From Coriobacteriaceae bacterium (GTDB lineage: Bacteria > Actinomycetota > Coriobacteriia > Coriobacteriales > UMGS124), in the NCBI GenBank assembly GCA_019421015.1, contig JAHZGC010000028.1, forward strand, positions 1 through 54,223: a stretch of DNA of 54,223 bases, in the 5' to 3' direction. Each line of letters opens with the position of its first letter. The stretch's first letter is position 1. This document shows, piece by piece, positions 33,583-42,309 of this stretch. The position numbers and the translations under genes were made by a program. Below the pieces are notes generated by a model. The model made no database searches. It was given only the letters and a program-made list of their open reading frames with translations, and was not told where the DNA came from.

Positions 33583-34571
33583 CTATCTCGGTATGTGCGG
33601 AAGCTCGTCGCGGTTATGGACGCCGAGCTTGCGGTAGATCGACTGCACCTGGCTGCGGATAGTGTTTATGGAGACGGAGCTCAGGTCGGCCATCTCCTTG
33701 ACGGAATGCCCGGCGAGCAGCATGGCGAGTACCTCGCACTCGCGATTTGTGAGGCCGGCTTGTTCGGAGAGCTGCCGACTTAGGACTTCGAAGTCCGGGT
33801 CGCTGCGTTGCAAGGCGTCCTCTGAGGTGGTTCCGGCGGCAAGGAACGGCCAGTTTTTTACCAGCATTAGCACGGCGGAAAGCATGAGGCACAGGAGCAC
33901 GATTACCAAGGGGGTCACCTCGTTCTCTAGGTTGAGAAAACGAACACCCAGGTTTGCGACGTAGAACGCAACAAAATACAGGGTGACCCAGCGCATGGCA
34001 TACATGCCGGCGTCGTTATCGTGCACGCGCATGGAGCCAAAGGAGGACCCCACCGAAAACGTCAGCATCATGCTTACCGCGTAGCTCATGGACTTGGCAA
34101 GCGACACCCAGTCGATGTGCTGGGGGAACAGCAGCGTGAGCACAACGCTGATGCATTGGGTTAGCAGGGAGATACATACAAAGCCGCGGAGCAGCGATGT
34201 GCCCCTGAGCACCGATATGGCGCCCAGGATGATGAGGGCCAGGGCAAGTGACCCGAGCAGCCAGACGGCGGATACGGTGGTAGAAAACGAGAACAGCAGC
34301 CCGTGGGAGGCGCAGCACGTCCCGACCACCACTGCCAGGATGCACGTCTCGGAGAACGACACCTTCGCCCCCGGGGTCCTTGCCCTGTCGTGGGCCTCTC
34401 CAAATCGCAAATCCATCGTAGGACGAGGCCTGCTGCCCAGAAACGCCATGATGATCAACGGTGTTATAACGGCAATGGTCTTTTGGGCGACGGGAGGCAC
34501 CAGGAATACGATCGAGTACAAAAAGTACTGCACAACAAATGAGAGGGCAAGGCGAATAAGGATAGTCCTAG
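33583..34571 (-). pseudogene. Membrane LuxR-family regulator, 5' part removed at an IS
   Basis: The remaining 330 codons hold about nine hydrophobic helices and an intact C-terminal LuxR helix-turn-helix (LTNRECEVLAMLLAGHSVKEMADLSSVSINTIRSQVQSIYRKL). The frame runs into the IS element at 34572, and the missing N-terminal helices are not found on its far side, where an unrelated mobile-element gene begins. So the gene was cut and its start lost by a rearrangement at the IS. Confidence 0.82.
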
Positions 34572-35408
34572 GGTGTGTCGTCACGAGATGTGTAGCCAAA
34601 GTGCAAGACAGCGGACCTGGACGGCGGCCTCGAAGGACTTGGCCCTCTTGCAGTAGCGCGTCGCCAGCCCGCGCCACCTCTTGATTCTCTCGAAGGCGTT
34701 CTCGACGAGGCGGCGCTGCTTGTAGACATGCCCGTCGTAGGGCCTCTGCTCGAGCCTGCAGCGCCGGGGCGGTATCACCGCCTCGGCGCCCAGGGCGGCC
34801 ACGGCCACCAGGCAGGCGTCGGTGTCGTAGCCCCTGTCGGCCAGGACAAACTGCGCGGGAAGCCCCTCGATCAGCTCCGCGAGATGGAGGCGATCCGCCT
34901 CGGCACCAGCCGTGACAGCGAATCCGACCGGCATACCATGCGCATCCACGGCCAGGTGTACCTTGGTGTTGAGCCCCCTTTTGTGAGGCCCGCGGCCTCG
35001 GTGCCGCCCTCGGCCCCCGTCCCGTCGTGGTGCACCTTCACGCAGGTGGAGTCCACCATGAGCCACTCGAAGTCCGGGTCGTCCACCACGGCCTCCAGCA
35101 GGCGCTCCCACACGCCCTTGTCCCTCCAGCGGCAGAACTTGCGGTTGGCGTTCTTCCAGTCGCCGTAGTCCGGCGGCAGGTCGCGCCAGGGCGAGCCGGT
35201 CCTGAGGATCCAGAACACGGAGTTTATGAACCTCCGGTTGTCCTCGGCTATGCCGCCCCACTGGCCCCTCTGGCCCGGGAGCAGCGGCTCTATGATCGAC
35301 CAGGCCCGGTCGTCGATGTCGTGGCGGCGGTAGGAGGCATCTTCCAAGGAGGTTTCCCTTTCTTCGCTTATACCTCCACCATTGTATCATATCTCGTGAC
35401 GACAGTAC
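34572..35408 (-). mobile_element. IS5-family insertion sequence
   Basis: 837 bp with imperfect terminal repeats sharing TGTCGTCACGAGAT (34576-34589 and inverted at 35391-35404). CTAG stands on both outer sides (34568-34571 and 35409-35412), fitting the YTAR target duplicated by IS5 relatives. It contains one transposase gene split by a frameshift. Confidence 0.85.
34581..35347 (-). CDS. IS5-family transposase, two frames joined by probable -1 frameshift
   Basis: Frame one (35347 downward) gives the DUF4096-type N-terminus (WSIIEPLLPGQ, NSVFWILRTGSPWRDLPPDYG) and the first catalytic Asp in WLMVDSTCVK. Near 34980 it reaches an AAAAGGGGG run where the reading must slip by one base into frame two, which gives LNTKVHLAVDAHGMP, the second Asp in FVLADRGYD, and the Glu-containing LVENAFERIKRWRGLATRY. 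Such a split with a slippery run is normal for several IS5 groups, so this copy may be active. The stop lies in the terminal repeat. Confidence 0.85.
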
Positions 35409-35939
35409 CTAGAACCTTTGCACCGGTTTGTTTTCTTGTAGGCTCTCGAGCGTTAAAAACACATTTTTGGGAACCCCGATCAAATCGAATAACCCTTCAA
35501 CATTTTCTTCTGAACCATCGACTTTCAGGCGTGCTAGTCCATAAAAAGCGGTACTTACCATTGGCGCATACTCCTCCACGACGGAATACATTAAAGAAAA
35601 GGCTGTAGCATCAACGAACTCGCCGGCTATCTGCACGAGCACGGTTTCCCCGTCCACGGTGACGCGATTGAGTCTCTGCATGTCCTCTGCATCGGCTATG
35701 AGGAAGCTCCAACCGTCGCGCCTGCGGGCGACAGGCAGTCCTTTAGGCCCCGGCTCTTCCTTGTAGGCATCGGCGGCCTCGTAGTAGTAGGAGCAGAGCC
35801 ACAGGCTCTCGCCATTCACGTCCGCCAGGTCGAGCGTGTAGTTGGTGAGCAGGTTCTTGGGCTGAGGTATGCCGTCGGTCATGCGGTCGGTGTCGAACAC
35901 GTCTATGCGGCCGCCTGAGTAGTATGCTTTGACTATCAT
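35409..35939 (-). CDS. Mobile-element protein of unknown function (end altered by the IS)
   Basis: 176 residues starting MIVKAYYSGGRIDVFDTDRMTDG. Proteins with this start are seen beside relaxase genes in mobile elements of Coriobacteriia; their role is unknown. The start overlaps the relaxase stop (ATGA), so it is the last gene of the mob operon. Its stop codon lies in the CTAG at the IS border, so the last residues may be made by the insertion and the original protein could be longer. No signal peptide or membrane helix. Confidence 0.65.
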   Translation of the reverse strand: MIVKAYYSGGRIDVFDTDRMTDGIPQPKNLLTNYTLDLADVNGESLWLCSYYYEAADAYKEEPGPKGLPVARRRDGWSFLIADAEDMQRLNRVTVDGETVLVQIAGEFVDATAFSLMYSVVEEYAPMVSTAFYGLARLKVDGSEENVEGLFDLIGVPKNVFLTLESLQENKPVQRF

Positions 35940-37153
35940 CGCTCGGATCCTCCTCTTCTCTTCTGCTGCTCGCTCTGGCGAGCGGGCTGGGGCGCGTCGG
36001 ATCGTTGCTGGGTTGAGTAGCTGCGGTTGTTGTCTGCAACCGTTCGGTTTGTTTGGGGTCTGTGTGCCTGGGCTGCGGACCGCTCTTCCGGAAGCAGCCC
36101 CTTCGCTCTCACGTAGGCGACGGTTAGCGATGCGTCACCGCCCTCTTCCCGTGAAAGCGCGTCCAGGTCCCCGAGGCATCGGGCGCGGGAGGCCTCGATG
36201 AGCGCCACGACATCAGACAGCCTTGCCAGCTCGCTCAGATTGCCCACTCCCACGGCTCTTTTGGCGATGGCGGCGATGGCGCGCTCCCCAGCGTCCTCAA
36301 GCCTGCGGATGCCGCCCGAGCGCAGAAGCGGCTCAAGACGCTCGCGCCCGTAGGCGAGCCCCATGCGCTCCCCGGAGATCCTTCTGGCGGGATGCTCTGC
36401 GAGCGCGTATATCCAGTCGCGCCTCTGCGCTTTGGGAGAGTTGTCCGACACGGTGACGCCTATGGTGCCGAGGATGCTGCGGAATTCCTCCTCGCTCCTC
36501 GCCACGGTGCGGGCGATGCGCACGCGGGCGCGGATGTCCGCTGTCCACGAGTACTCGCCGCGTTCCGCCAGTTCCCTCTCGGCGCGCCGCACGTATTCGC
36601 TGCGATACGTTTCGGGATGGCGCTTCGGGTTGCGCCTCTGGGCCCGTGCCGCCACGCCTGTGTGCTTCGGCGGTCGCAGAGCCGAGAGCCCCTGGCGCTC
36701 CGCTATGTCCTGCAGCGATGCGGCGAGCGCCTTGGGGTCCGGGTCTTGGAGGCGCCTGCCCGTCTCGATATTCGTATTGTTTACGACCACGTGCGCATGA
36801 GGGATGCCGTGCTCGTTGTCGTCGTGGTAGACGATGGCGACCTCGTATTCTGAGAAATGCTCGGCCGCCCATGTCGTTGCGAGCTCCCGCAACGCCTCAA
36901 GGCCTATGCTGTCCCTCGGGTCGGGGGACACGACGTAGTGCTTGTAGGTGCGCACGCGCTTCCCGCGCCAGGGGAGGTCGTTTCCGAAGGCGCGGCGCGT
37001 GGCGTCCATCGCCTCGGCCCAGTCGAACCCGCGCACGCCCTCGGGGGCTTCGATGTTGATGTAGTCGCTTGCGAGCGCGCGGTTCTTGCGCGTGAGGTAG
37101 CGGCAGATGCCGCGTGCGGAGGTGTGCCCGGCGATGGTCTTGAGCATGGGCAC
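35936..37153 (-). CDS. Relaxase (MobA/VirD2-like, MOBP type)
   Basis: 405 residues. The N-terminal relaxase domain carries the metal-binding His motif YHDDNEHGIPHAHVVVNNTN near 108-127, preceded by GHTSARGICRYLTRKNRAL, in which Tyr19 is a candidate for the nicking residue. The C-terminal half is helical and basic, with a disordered tail. It would nick oriT and stay bound to the transferred strand. MobC is encoded just upstream, six bases away. Confidence 0.88.
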   Translation of the reverse strand: MPMLKTIAGHTSARGICRYLTRKNRALASDYINIEAPEGVRGFDWAEAMDATRRAFGNDLPWRGKRVRTYKHYVVSPDPRDSIGLEALRELATTWAAEHFSEYEVAIVYHDDNEHGIPHAHVVVNNTNIETGRRLQDPDPKALAASLQDIAERQGLSALRPPKHTGVAARAQRRNPKRHPETYRSEYVRRAERELAERGEYSWTADIRARVRIARTVARSEEEFRSILGTIGVTVSDNSPKAQRRDWIYALAEHPARRISGERMGLAYGRERLEPLLRSGGIRRLEDAGERAIAAIAKRAVGVGNLSELARLSDVVALIEASRARCLGDLDALSREEGGDASLTVAYVRAKGLLPEERSAAQAHRPQTNRTVADNNRSYSTQQRSDAPQPARQSEQQKRRGGSER

Positions 37154-37159
37154 GGCGCG

Positions 37160-37570
37160 TCACCGGCCAATTCCCGCGACGGCGCGCTGCGATATGGTCT
37201 CCGCCTCGCGGCGAAGGGCCTCGACGCCCGGCTGCATGGCGGCGAGCTTCCCCGACGTGCGGTCGAGCTCTTCGAGCACGTCGGAGGTGTCCATGTCGTT
37301 GGCGCGAAGATAGTAGGCGATGGCGTTCAGGGCGTGCACAGCCTGGTTGTAGTGGTGTCCCCACCGCCGCATCTCCCGGGCGAGCTTCACGGCCGTCGTG
37401 CGGTCTATGACGATGAGGTTGCCGCCTTCCTTGGCCGAGGGTTCGGGCATCTGCAGGAGCGTGCGGATGAGGTCTGAGAGCGTCATGTCGAGGCTTCGGG
37501 CCAGCGCCTTCGCGCGGGCGATCTCGCCCTCGGACATGCGCACGTGGATCTGCTTGGGATGTCGCTCCAT
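37160..37570 (-). CDS. MobC-like mobilization accessory protein
   Basis: 136 residues. The N-terminus (KQIHVRMSEGEIARAKALARSLDMTLSDLIRTLL) is a ribbon-helix-helix DNA-binding fold, and the middle contains the MobC signature RRWGHHYNQAVHALNAIAYYL. MobC proteins open oriT for the relaxase. It is the first gene of the mob operon; the DNA just upstream is the expected place for oriT. Confidence 0.85.
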   Translation of the reverse strand: MERHPKQIHVRMSEGEIARAKALARSLDMTLSDLIRTLLQMPEPSAKEGGNLIVIDRTTAVKLAREMRRWGHHYNQAVHALNAIAYYLRANDMDTSDVLEELDRTSGKLAAMQPGVEALRREAETISQRAVAGIGR

Positions 37571-37856
37571 CGCGTCGGTCGGAGTCTCCTTCCGAGTTGG
37601 GTTTCCAAGGAGGCTCGGCCGACGCTTTCAGGGGCGCGGGGAATCCCCCGCAAAGAGCGTAGCCGAGCGAAGTGAGGCAGGCGATGTCGCCGTGCCGTTT
37701 TGGGAAGGTTCGTTCCCATAGCGATGCCGCCCAGAACGCACGTAGAGCACGCCTCTCGAAGGGGAGAACGCGCGGCGGTCAAGAGCTATTCCGTGGACTG
37801 TGTACACGGAATAGGCCTCTTGCTTTGCTGCGGGAATCTTGGAAAGGGCAATGGAC
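37571..37856. promoter_or_regulatory. Candidate origin of transfer
   Basis: A gene-free stretch directly upstream of mobC. It contains a compact inverted repeat GCGGGG-AATC-CCCCGC at 37636-37651 followed on the minus strand by GCCCCTG, a layout like MOBP-type nic regions. No tested sequence is matched; position and symmetry are the only evidence. Confidence 0.35.
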
Positions 37857-38129
37857 TCAAAAGTCTTCAAATGACCCAGGAGAGCGTAGCTTCTCGACCG
37901 TCGTCTTATCGAGGAACCATCCGAGTCCTATATCGAAGAATGCGCACAGCTTGATGAGTTCATCTGCGCGCATTGCCCGCTGCCCGTTGAGCACATACCA
38001 AAGGCGTTTCTTGTCGATTCCGATACGGCGGCCAAGCTCCGCCACGCTGATTCCTTGTCTTTGACGCATAGATTCCAAGGTCGCCAGAATGCGGCCTCCT
38101 AGGGTGCCGGTGGATTGAGGGGTATTCAT
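37857..38129 (-). CDS. Small XRE-type helix-turn-helix protein
   Basis: 90 residues. The helix-turn-helix is at about 26-60 (GISVAELGRRIGIDKKRLWYVLNGQRAMRADELIKL) and the end reads CAFFDIGLGWFLDKTTVEKLRSP. It is a paralogue of the protein at 39600-39857, sharing the WYVL-GQR-MR-DEL-KLCAFFD pattern. The ATG at 38129 is preferred because it aligns with the paralogue; an ATG at 38162 is possible. It may repress mob or cargo genes. Confidence 0.75.
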   Translation of the reverse strand: MNTPQSTGTLGGRILATLESMRQRQGISVAELGRRIGIDKKRLWYVLNGQRAMRADELIKLCAFFDIGLGWFLDKTTVEKLRSPGSFEDF

Positions 38130-38193
38130 GCGGAGACGAGCCTTATGGCCTCGTTGCGACATATGATTGCAAACCGTGAGGCCCGGTGGGTTT

Positions 38194-38610
38194 CTAGTGA
38201 CCGCGATGCTTCTGCTTGCGCTTCTCCGTCCGCTTGGCGAACTGCTCGCGCTTCCGCTCTTCTTTCTGCTGCCGGGAAAGGGCCTCGCTGGCTTCGATCG
38301 CCATTGCGCGCTGCTCTGCGAGAGTCTGCTGCGCTTTGGTTCCGTGCCAAGCGTCCGTACGCATTTCCTTCTCGATCATGCGGCGCAGCCGTTTGGGGTT
38401 GATTCGCTTGGATTCTCTGGCTTCAACTTGGACCTCGTGCGTGAAGCGCAAGTCTCCCCAGTGGTCGCGGATGAAGTCGAACACCTCTGGCGTGGTGGGC
38501 TCTGCCCCGAAGACATGCTTCGCCACGCTGTAGTTCCCGCCGTCCTCGCACTCAATGAGGCCGATCCAGAACGGCTCCTCGAAGCGCACGGTGAGTTTGC
38601 ACAGGCTCAT
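38194..38610 (-). CDS. yjdF: YjdF-family (DUF2992) protein
   Basis: 138 residues after a strong AAGGAGG. It follows the YjdF pattern from end to end: LTVRFEEPFWIGLIE, HVFGAEPTTPEVFDFI, then INPKRLRRMIEKE, GTKAQQTLAEQR and a Lys/Arg-rich tail. In Firmicutes the gene is often controlled by a riboswitch that binds aza-aromatic compounds; the protein's own role is unresolved. Here it is cargo of the mobile element, next to an efflux pump, which would suit a toxic-compound response. Confidence 0.82.
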   Translation of the reverse strand: MSLCKLTVRFEEPFWIGLIECEDGGNYSVAKHVFGAEPTTPEVFDFIRDHWGDLRFTHEVQVEARESKRINPKRLRRMIEKEMRTDAWHGTKAQQTLAEQRAMAIEASEALSRQQKEERKREQFAKRTEKRKQKHRGH

Positions 38611-38760
38611 CGCTGTTCCTCCTTTATGTAGATGACGAACCTGAAGGAGGGACAACCAAGGAGGCAGGTTACTGACGACGCGCCGCGAAAAAGGGCGAAC
38701 CGCACCCCGACTACCCGACGGGATTGTGTTTTTACCTTCGGAGAGAAGTATACCGCAAGC
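38611..38760 (-). promoter_or_regulatory. Leader of yjdF, possible riboswitch
   Basis: About 150 gene-free bases precede yjdF, with short self-complementary stretches such as CCCGTCGGG. Position and gene identity suggest a yjdF-type RNA, but I cannot match the consensus by eye. Confidence 0.25.
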
Positions 38761-38766
38761 GATACG

Positions 38767-38796
38767 AAAAGCCCTCCGACCCGAAGGTCGGAGGGC
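38767..38796 (-). terminator. Terminator after yraN
   Basis: An 11-bp perfect stem (GCCCTCCGACC / GGTCGGAGGGC) with a 4-base loop, followed on the minus strand by TTTT. It separates yraN from the yjdF leader. Confidence 0.85.
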
Positions 38797-38824
38797 TCGC
38801 CCCTCGCGATGGAGGCCAGGAGGT

Positions 38825-39259
38825 CTAAGCGGCCTCCGGGAGGGTCTGAAGGTCGGCCCCGGTGGGGATGTCCGCTGCGAATCGCGGCTGCAACTGCTCG
38901 AAGGATTCACCGAGGGCGTTCAGGTGGTGGCGAATCATCGCTCGGCTGTCGCCCATGACGAGCATCGCGATGTTGTCGAAGCGAATCGCCATGTCCACTG
39001 CTTCCTCGTGCTCGGCGAACCATGCGAGAGCGACCATCTCCCGGCGCTCACGCACGCCTGCGCTGCATCGCTCGCTCGGGAACCCTTTGTCGGCGTCGCG
39101 GCGCGCGCTCACGTCCACGAACACGATGGCGTCTCCGTCCTCGGCGATCACGTCGCACGTCCCGGCTGGGCACTTCCAGGCGGTTTCCAGCACGGTGTAC
39201 CCGCGGTGCTCCAGGTAGCGGCTCGCCGCCTTCGTCGCCTTGTCGTTCAGATTGCTCAT
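38825..39259 (-). CDS. YraN/UPF0102 nuclease-fold protein
   Basis: 144 residues after TTAGGAGG. The PD-(D/E)xK-like core is visible: KAASRYLEHRGYTVLETAWKCPAGTCDVIAEDGDAIVFVDVSARRD, though the usual E-V-K is V-D-V-S here, so nuclease activity may be lost. The later part (AMIRHHLNALGESFEQLQ) departs from the chromosomal YraN family. Proteins like this are common in mobile elements. It has one of the three conserved hairpin leaders upstream. Confidence 0.7.
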   Translation of the reverse strand: MSNLNDKATKAASRYLEHRGYTVLETAWKCPAGTCDVIAEDGDAIVFVDVSARRDADKGFPSERCSAGVRERREMVALAWFAEHEEAVDMAIRFDNIAMLVMGDSRAMIRHHLNALGESFEQLQPRFAADIPTGADLQTLPEAA

Positions 39260-39337
39260 GTTAGACCTCCTAAGTCTTTTCGGCCGGGCCCTTTGCCCCG
39301 CCTCGTGGCCCGTCTGCCGTCCGAGGTTCGGGCGGCC

Positions 39338-39432
39338 GCGCAAGGGAGGAAGCGAAACCCGCAAGGGCTTGAGTTTTCCGGAGGCCTTGGAAGGAAGTGC
39401 TCCCTGCGGAAAAGTTTTCGCGGCCCTTGCGC
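39338..39432 (-). promoter_or_regulatory. Conserved triple-nested hairpin leader, copy 1 (yraN)
   Basis: On the minus strand the outer stem is GCGCAAGGG / CCCTTGCGC, the middle stem GCGAAA / TTTCGC and the inner stem TTTTCCG / CGGAAAA, all nested. The same design precedes 42309 and 44502. Flanks also match copy 3, for example GCATGCTCG upstream. Confidence 0.75.
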
Positions 39433-39599
39433 GGGCGCGCGGTTCTCGGCGAGCATGCGGGACTAGAGGCGGGAGAGGCTGACCGGATGTGGGGGTCTGG
39501 CGCGCGGAATGAACGGCATGGCGGAGGAGAGGTCTCTCGCAAGCTGGGACAAGGGAGACGAAGAGAAAGGCCGCCGACCGGATGGCCGACGGACAGACA

Positions 39600-39857
39600 T
39601 CATTCCTGGCGAAATGGATATGGTGAGCGCAGTTGCTCGACAGTCGCCCTGTCGATGAAGCGGCCGAGACCGAGATCGAAGAAGGCGCATAGCTTCACTA
39701 ACTCGTCAACGCGCATCTCGCGCTGCCCGTGCAGGACGTACCAAAGCCTCTTCCCGTCAACACCGATGCGCCGCGCGAGTTCGGTAACGCTGATGCCCCT
39801 TCCCCTTCGCTTTGACTCAATAAGGGCGGCAACCTCCCGACTTCCTGCTATAGGCAT
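39600..39857 (-). CDS. Small XRE-type helix-turn-helix protein (MATE-linked)
   Basis: 85 residues; helix-turn-helix at about 21-55 (GISVTELARRIGVDGKRLWYVLHGQREMRVDELVKL). It lies 31 bases after the MATE gene on the same strand, so it is likely co-transcribed and may control it. Paralogue of the protein at 37857-38129. The ribosome site is weak, consistent with low expression. Confidence 0.75.
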   Translation of the reverse strand: MPIAGSREVAALIESKRRGRGISVTELARRIGVDGKRLWYVLHGQREMRVDELVKLCAFFDLGLGRFIDRATVEQLRSPYPFRQE

Positions 39858-39888
39858 AGGTCGAAACTCTCAGGGTTTGGGGGAATCG

Positions 39889-41265
39889 CTACTCGGGCAA
39901 GTTTCTCTTCGACCATAACCGGAGATACGCGAAGCCGATGATGGCGGGCAGAACCGGCGCCGCTGCCTGCGCCGCATAGATTCCGATGAATCCGCAGCCT
40001 AGGGGAACGGACAGGAGCCACGCAAGCCCCGCCCTCATGACGAAGGCGTCAATGAGGGAGTTAGCGAGAGCCAGCTTCGGTGCGCCCGAGGCCAGGGCGA
40101 ATGAATCGAGGGCGTACATCGACGCATAGAAGATCCCGTTGACGCTGCAGGTGATGCGAAGGTAGAGGACCGCCGCCTCAGTGAGGTCCTTGCCCGATTC
40201 CCCGAAAAGGGAGACGAGCCATTCCGCGCCGAACTGCACGGCGATCTGGATGCCCGCGGTGACAACGATGGACACAAGAAGGCCCGACCTGGCGAACTCA
40301 ACTGCCCGCTTCGGCATCCCAGCCCCGATGCTCTGAGACACCGATGCGGAGACGGCCTGCCCGATTCCCCAGCAGGGAAGCCCTGCGATGGTGCTTATCT
40401 TGAGGCCTACGCCAGAGGCGGCTGCGATGGTCGGGCCGTAGGAGTTGAGCCATGCGGTCACGAAGACATAGGAGAGGTTGATGACGGCCTGCTGCACGGC
40501 CATAGGGATGCCCACGCGGAGAACAGTTCGAGCGCTTGCGAATGCCTCCTTGCGCTCATGGGCGCTTCGCAGAGAAGAGAACATGCCTCGGGCAGAAGCG
40601 AATCTGCGTCGAGCGAGCCACAGGGCGAAGACCGCTCCCACGCCTTGGGCGGACACGGTCGCGATGGCGGCGCCGACTACGCCGAGACCGAAACCGACTA
40701 TGAGGATGAAGTCGAGGATCACGTTCGCTGCAGCGGAGAAGGCCATGATGGCGAGAGGGCCGACTGAGTCTCCCTGCGCCCGCAGGAACGCGCACGCGGC
40801 GTTGAGGAGGAAGAGCCCGACCGAGCCCAGGGAGACGACCTCAAGGTATGCGGCCGCCTGGGCGAGCGAGGTGCCCGGAACGCCCATGAGCGAGAAGATG
40901 GGATGCGCGAGCGCCGTCCCTGCCAAGGTTATGGCTGCCGCCCCCAGAAGGGCGACTCCGAGGGACGCGGCGAAGGCGAAGCGCTGCCCCTGCTCGTCGC
41001 GAGCGCCCACGCGGTTGCCGACCGCGACGGTGCAGCCCGACATGAGCCCTATGGCTATCGAGCTGATGATGAAGACGATGGTGGAGGCGTTGCTAACCGC
41101 GACAAGGCCCGCCTCGCCGACGACGTTGCCCACGACGCCCATATCGACGAACTGGTAGACGTACTGGAGGAGGTTCGCCGCAACGAGCGGCGCGGAGAAC
41201 GCAGCCAGGCGCTTCGAGGCGCTCCCTTCCAAAAGGGATGGCGCGCGATCTGTAGATACTGACAT
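39889..41265 (-). CDS. MATE-family multidrug/metabolite efflux transporter
   Basis: 458 residues with twelve hydrophobic helices in two similar halves, the MATE arrangement. Recognisable stretches are FSAPLVAANLLQYVYQFVDMGVVG in the first helix and SNASTIVFIISSIAIGLMSGCTVAVGNRVGARD soon after; the second half repeats the pattern (GIPMAVQQAVINLSYVFVTAWLN). It would export drugs or metabolites using a sodium or proton gradient. It is cargo of the mobile element. An apparent attenuator with a leader peptide lies just upstream, suggesting induction by a translation inhibitor or other ribosome-stalling compound. Confidence 0.92.
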   Translation of the reverse strand: MSVSTDRAPSLLEGSASKRLAAFSAPLVAANLLQYVYQFVDMGVVGNVVGEAGLVAVSNASTIVFIISSIAIGLMSGCTVAVGNRVGARDEQGQRFAFAASLGVALLGAAAITLAGTALAHPIFSLMGVPGTSLAQAAAYLEVVSLGSVGLFLLNAACAFLRAQGDSVGPLAIMAFSAAANVILDFILIVGFGLGVVGAAIATVSAQGVGAVFALWLARRRFASARGMFSSLRSAHERKEAFASARTVLRVGIPMAVQQAVINLSYVFVTAWLNSYGPTIAAASGVGLKISTIAGLPCWGIGQAVSASVSQSIGAGMPKRAVEFARSGLLVSIVVTAGIQIAVQFGAEWLVSLFGESGKDLTEAAVLYLRITCSVNGIFYASMYALDSFALASGAPKLALANSLIDAFVMRAGLAWLLSVPLGCGFIGIYAAQAAAPVLPAIIGFAYLRLWSKRNLPE

Positions 41266-41286
41266 GGAAAGCCTTTCGATGGGGTG

Positions 41287-41320
41287 AAAACAAAAAGAGA
41301 ACGGACGACTGCCCGTTCTC
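41287..41320 (-). terminator. Intrinsic terminator in front of the MATE gene (attenuator)
   Basis: On the minus strand GAGAACGG / CCGTTCTC forms an 8-bp stem followed by TTTTTGTTTT, only 22 bases before the MATE start. A second small hairpin (CAACCCG / CGGGTTG, 41351-41367) precedes it. A terminator placed between promoter and gene implies read-through control. Confidence 0.75.
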
Positions 41321-41384
41321 GTGCCCATCGTTCATCTGCGCAAACCGAAACAACCCGTTGCGGGTTGTCGGGGCCGACGATTTA

Positions 41385-41450
41385 TCAGGCTTTGCTCCGG
41401 TCAGCGTCTCGTCTGTATGCTTCCGAAGCCATCTCAATGCAGAGTTTCAT
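41385..41450 (-). CDS. Candidate leader peptide of the MATE attenuator
   Basis: A 21-residue frame (MKLCIEMASEAYRRDADRSKA) with AGGA seven bases before its ATG. It ends 18 bases before the first hairpin of the attenuator. Ribosome stalling on such peptides controls many resistance genes. It is too short for certainty; position and ribosome site are the evidence. Confidence 0.45.
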   Translation of the reverse strand: MKLCIEMASEAYRRDADRSKA

Positions 41451-41548
41451 GGCTGTTCCTGTCGATGTACTTGAACACAAGGATTATCCCACCGGGCGAA
41501 CGTGCTGGCAAGCAGCCGCCGCGAATCAGCATCCGCAACACACGGGAA

Positions 41549-41578
41549 AAGCCCGCCGACCTAGCGGCCGACGGGCTT
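41549..41578 (-). terminator. Terminator after the gene at 41602-42309
   Basis: AAGCCCGCCGACC pairs with GGCCGACGGGCTT (two weak positions) and the minus strand continues with TTTT. Confidence 0.75.
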
Positions 41579-41601
41579 AGTTGGGAACGTGTCCGCTTGC
41601 G

Positions 41602-42309
41602 CTACTTGCGAGGCTTGATGCGCGCCATGTCATCATGGACGTAGTTGTTGCAGTTCCACGAGAAGTCGCCGTCGTGATCGCACTTGGCTACGTATGGCAG
41701 ATCGGGGTAGATGGTCTTCTTCCTGCCGTTTGGAACATCGACCTCCACCGCGATGCGGTTGAACTCGGGCTGCCCGAAGCCGACGACCGGGAAGGCCTCC
41801 CACTTGCCGTACACGCTGTCGAACATCCACACCTCGTCGCCGACCTTGAGCTCGCTTGCCGGAACCTCCACCGAGTCCAGGAACTCGCCGAGGCGAAGCT
41901 CTTCGGGCATGGAAGCGTCGAAGCTGCGGAGCATGTCGTCGAACTGGTGCCAGTCCTCCTCCTCGGATGGCCCGAACGAGCGCATCCCGATGGGGTTCCA
42001 ATCCGCATCGTACTCCGTCCGCAGGTGCTCTGCGATGCGCCATCCCTCGATGACGTAGATGCCGTTGTCGCCGGGGTCCATCTGCCGATCGGTAGTGTAG
42101 GCGCCGACACCGAGCGAGAGGGAGCCTCCGAAGAAGTTGCCCATCACCTGGCAGATGCGGGCGAAGCCGTACTCGTCCGAGCTCGGCGGCCTATAGCCCT
42201 GCAGTTCGCAGTACTTGAGCAGCGGCTCGATGGTGTCACGCCCTCCGTTCCAGTGCAGGTAGATGCCGACCTTGCGCTCGGGCGTGGTGATGACGGCTCG
42301 ATTTCCCAT
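41602..42309 (-). CDS. Mobile-element protein of unknown function
   Basis: 235 residues after AGGAGG. It begins MGNRAVITTPERKVGIYLHWNGGRD and continues LLKYCELQGYRPP, GFARICQVMGNFFGG and GIYVIEGWRI, a pattern I associate with a family found on plasmids and integrative elements of Actinobacteria and Firmicutes and without known function. It is soluble and acidic. The second conserved hairpin leader lies upstream, which groups it with yraN and the ParB-like gene as genes expressed in the same way, perhaps early after transfer. Confidence 0.65.
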   Translation of the reverse strand: MGNRAVITTPERKVGIYLHWNGGRDTIEPLLKYCELQGYRPPSSDEYGFARICQVMGNFFGGSLSLGVGAYTTDRQMDPGDNGIYVIEGWRIAEHLRTEYDADWNPIGMRSFGPSEEEDWHQFDDMLRSFDASMPEELRLGEFLDSVEVPASELKVGDEVWMFDSVYGKWEAFPVVGFGQPEFNRIAVEVDVPNGRKKTIYPDLPYVAKCDHDGDFSWNCNNYVHDDMARIKPRK

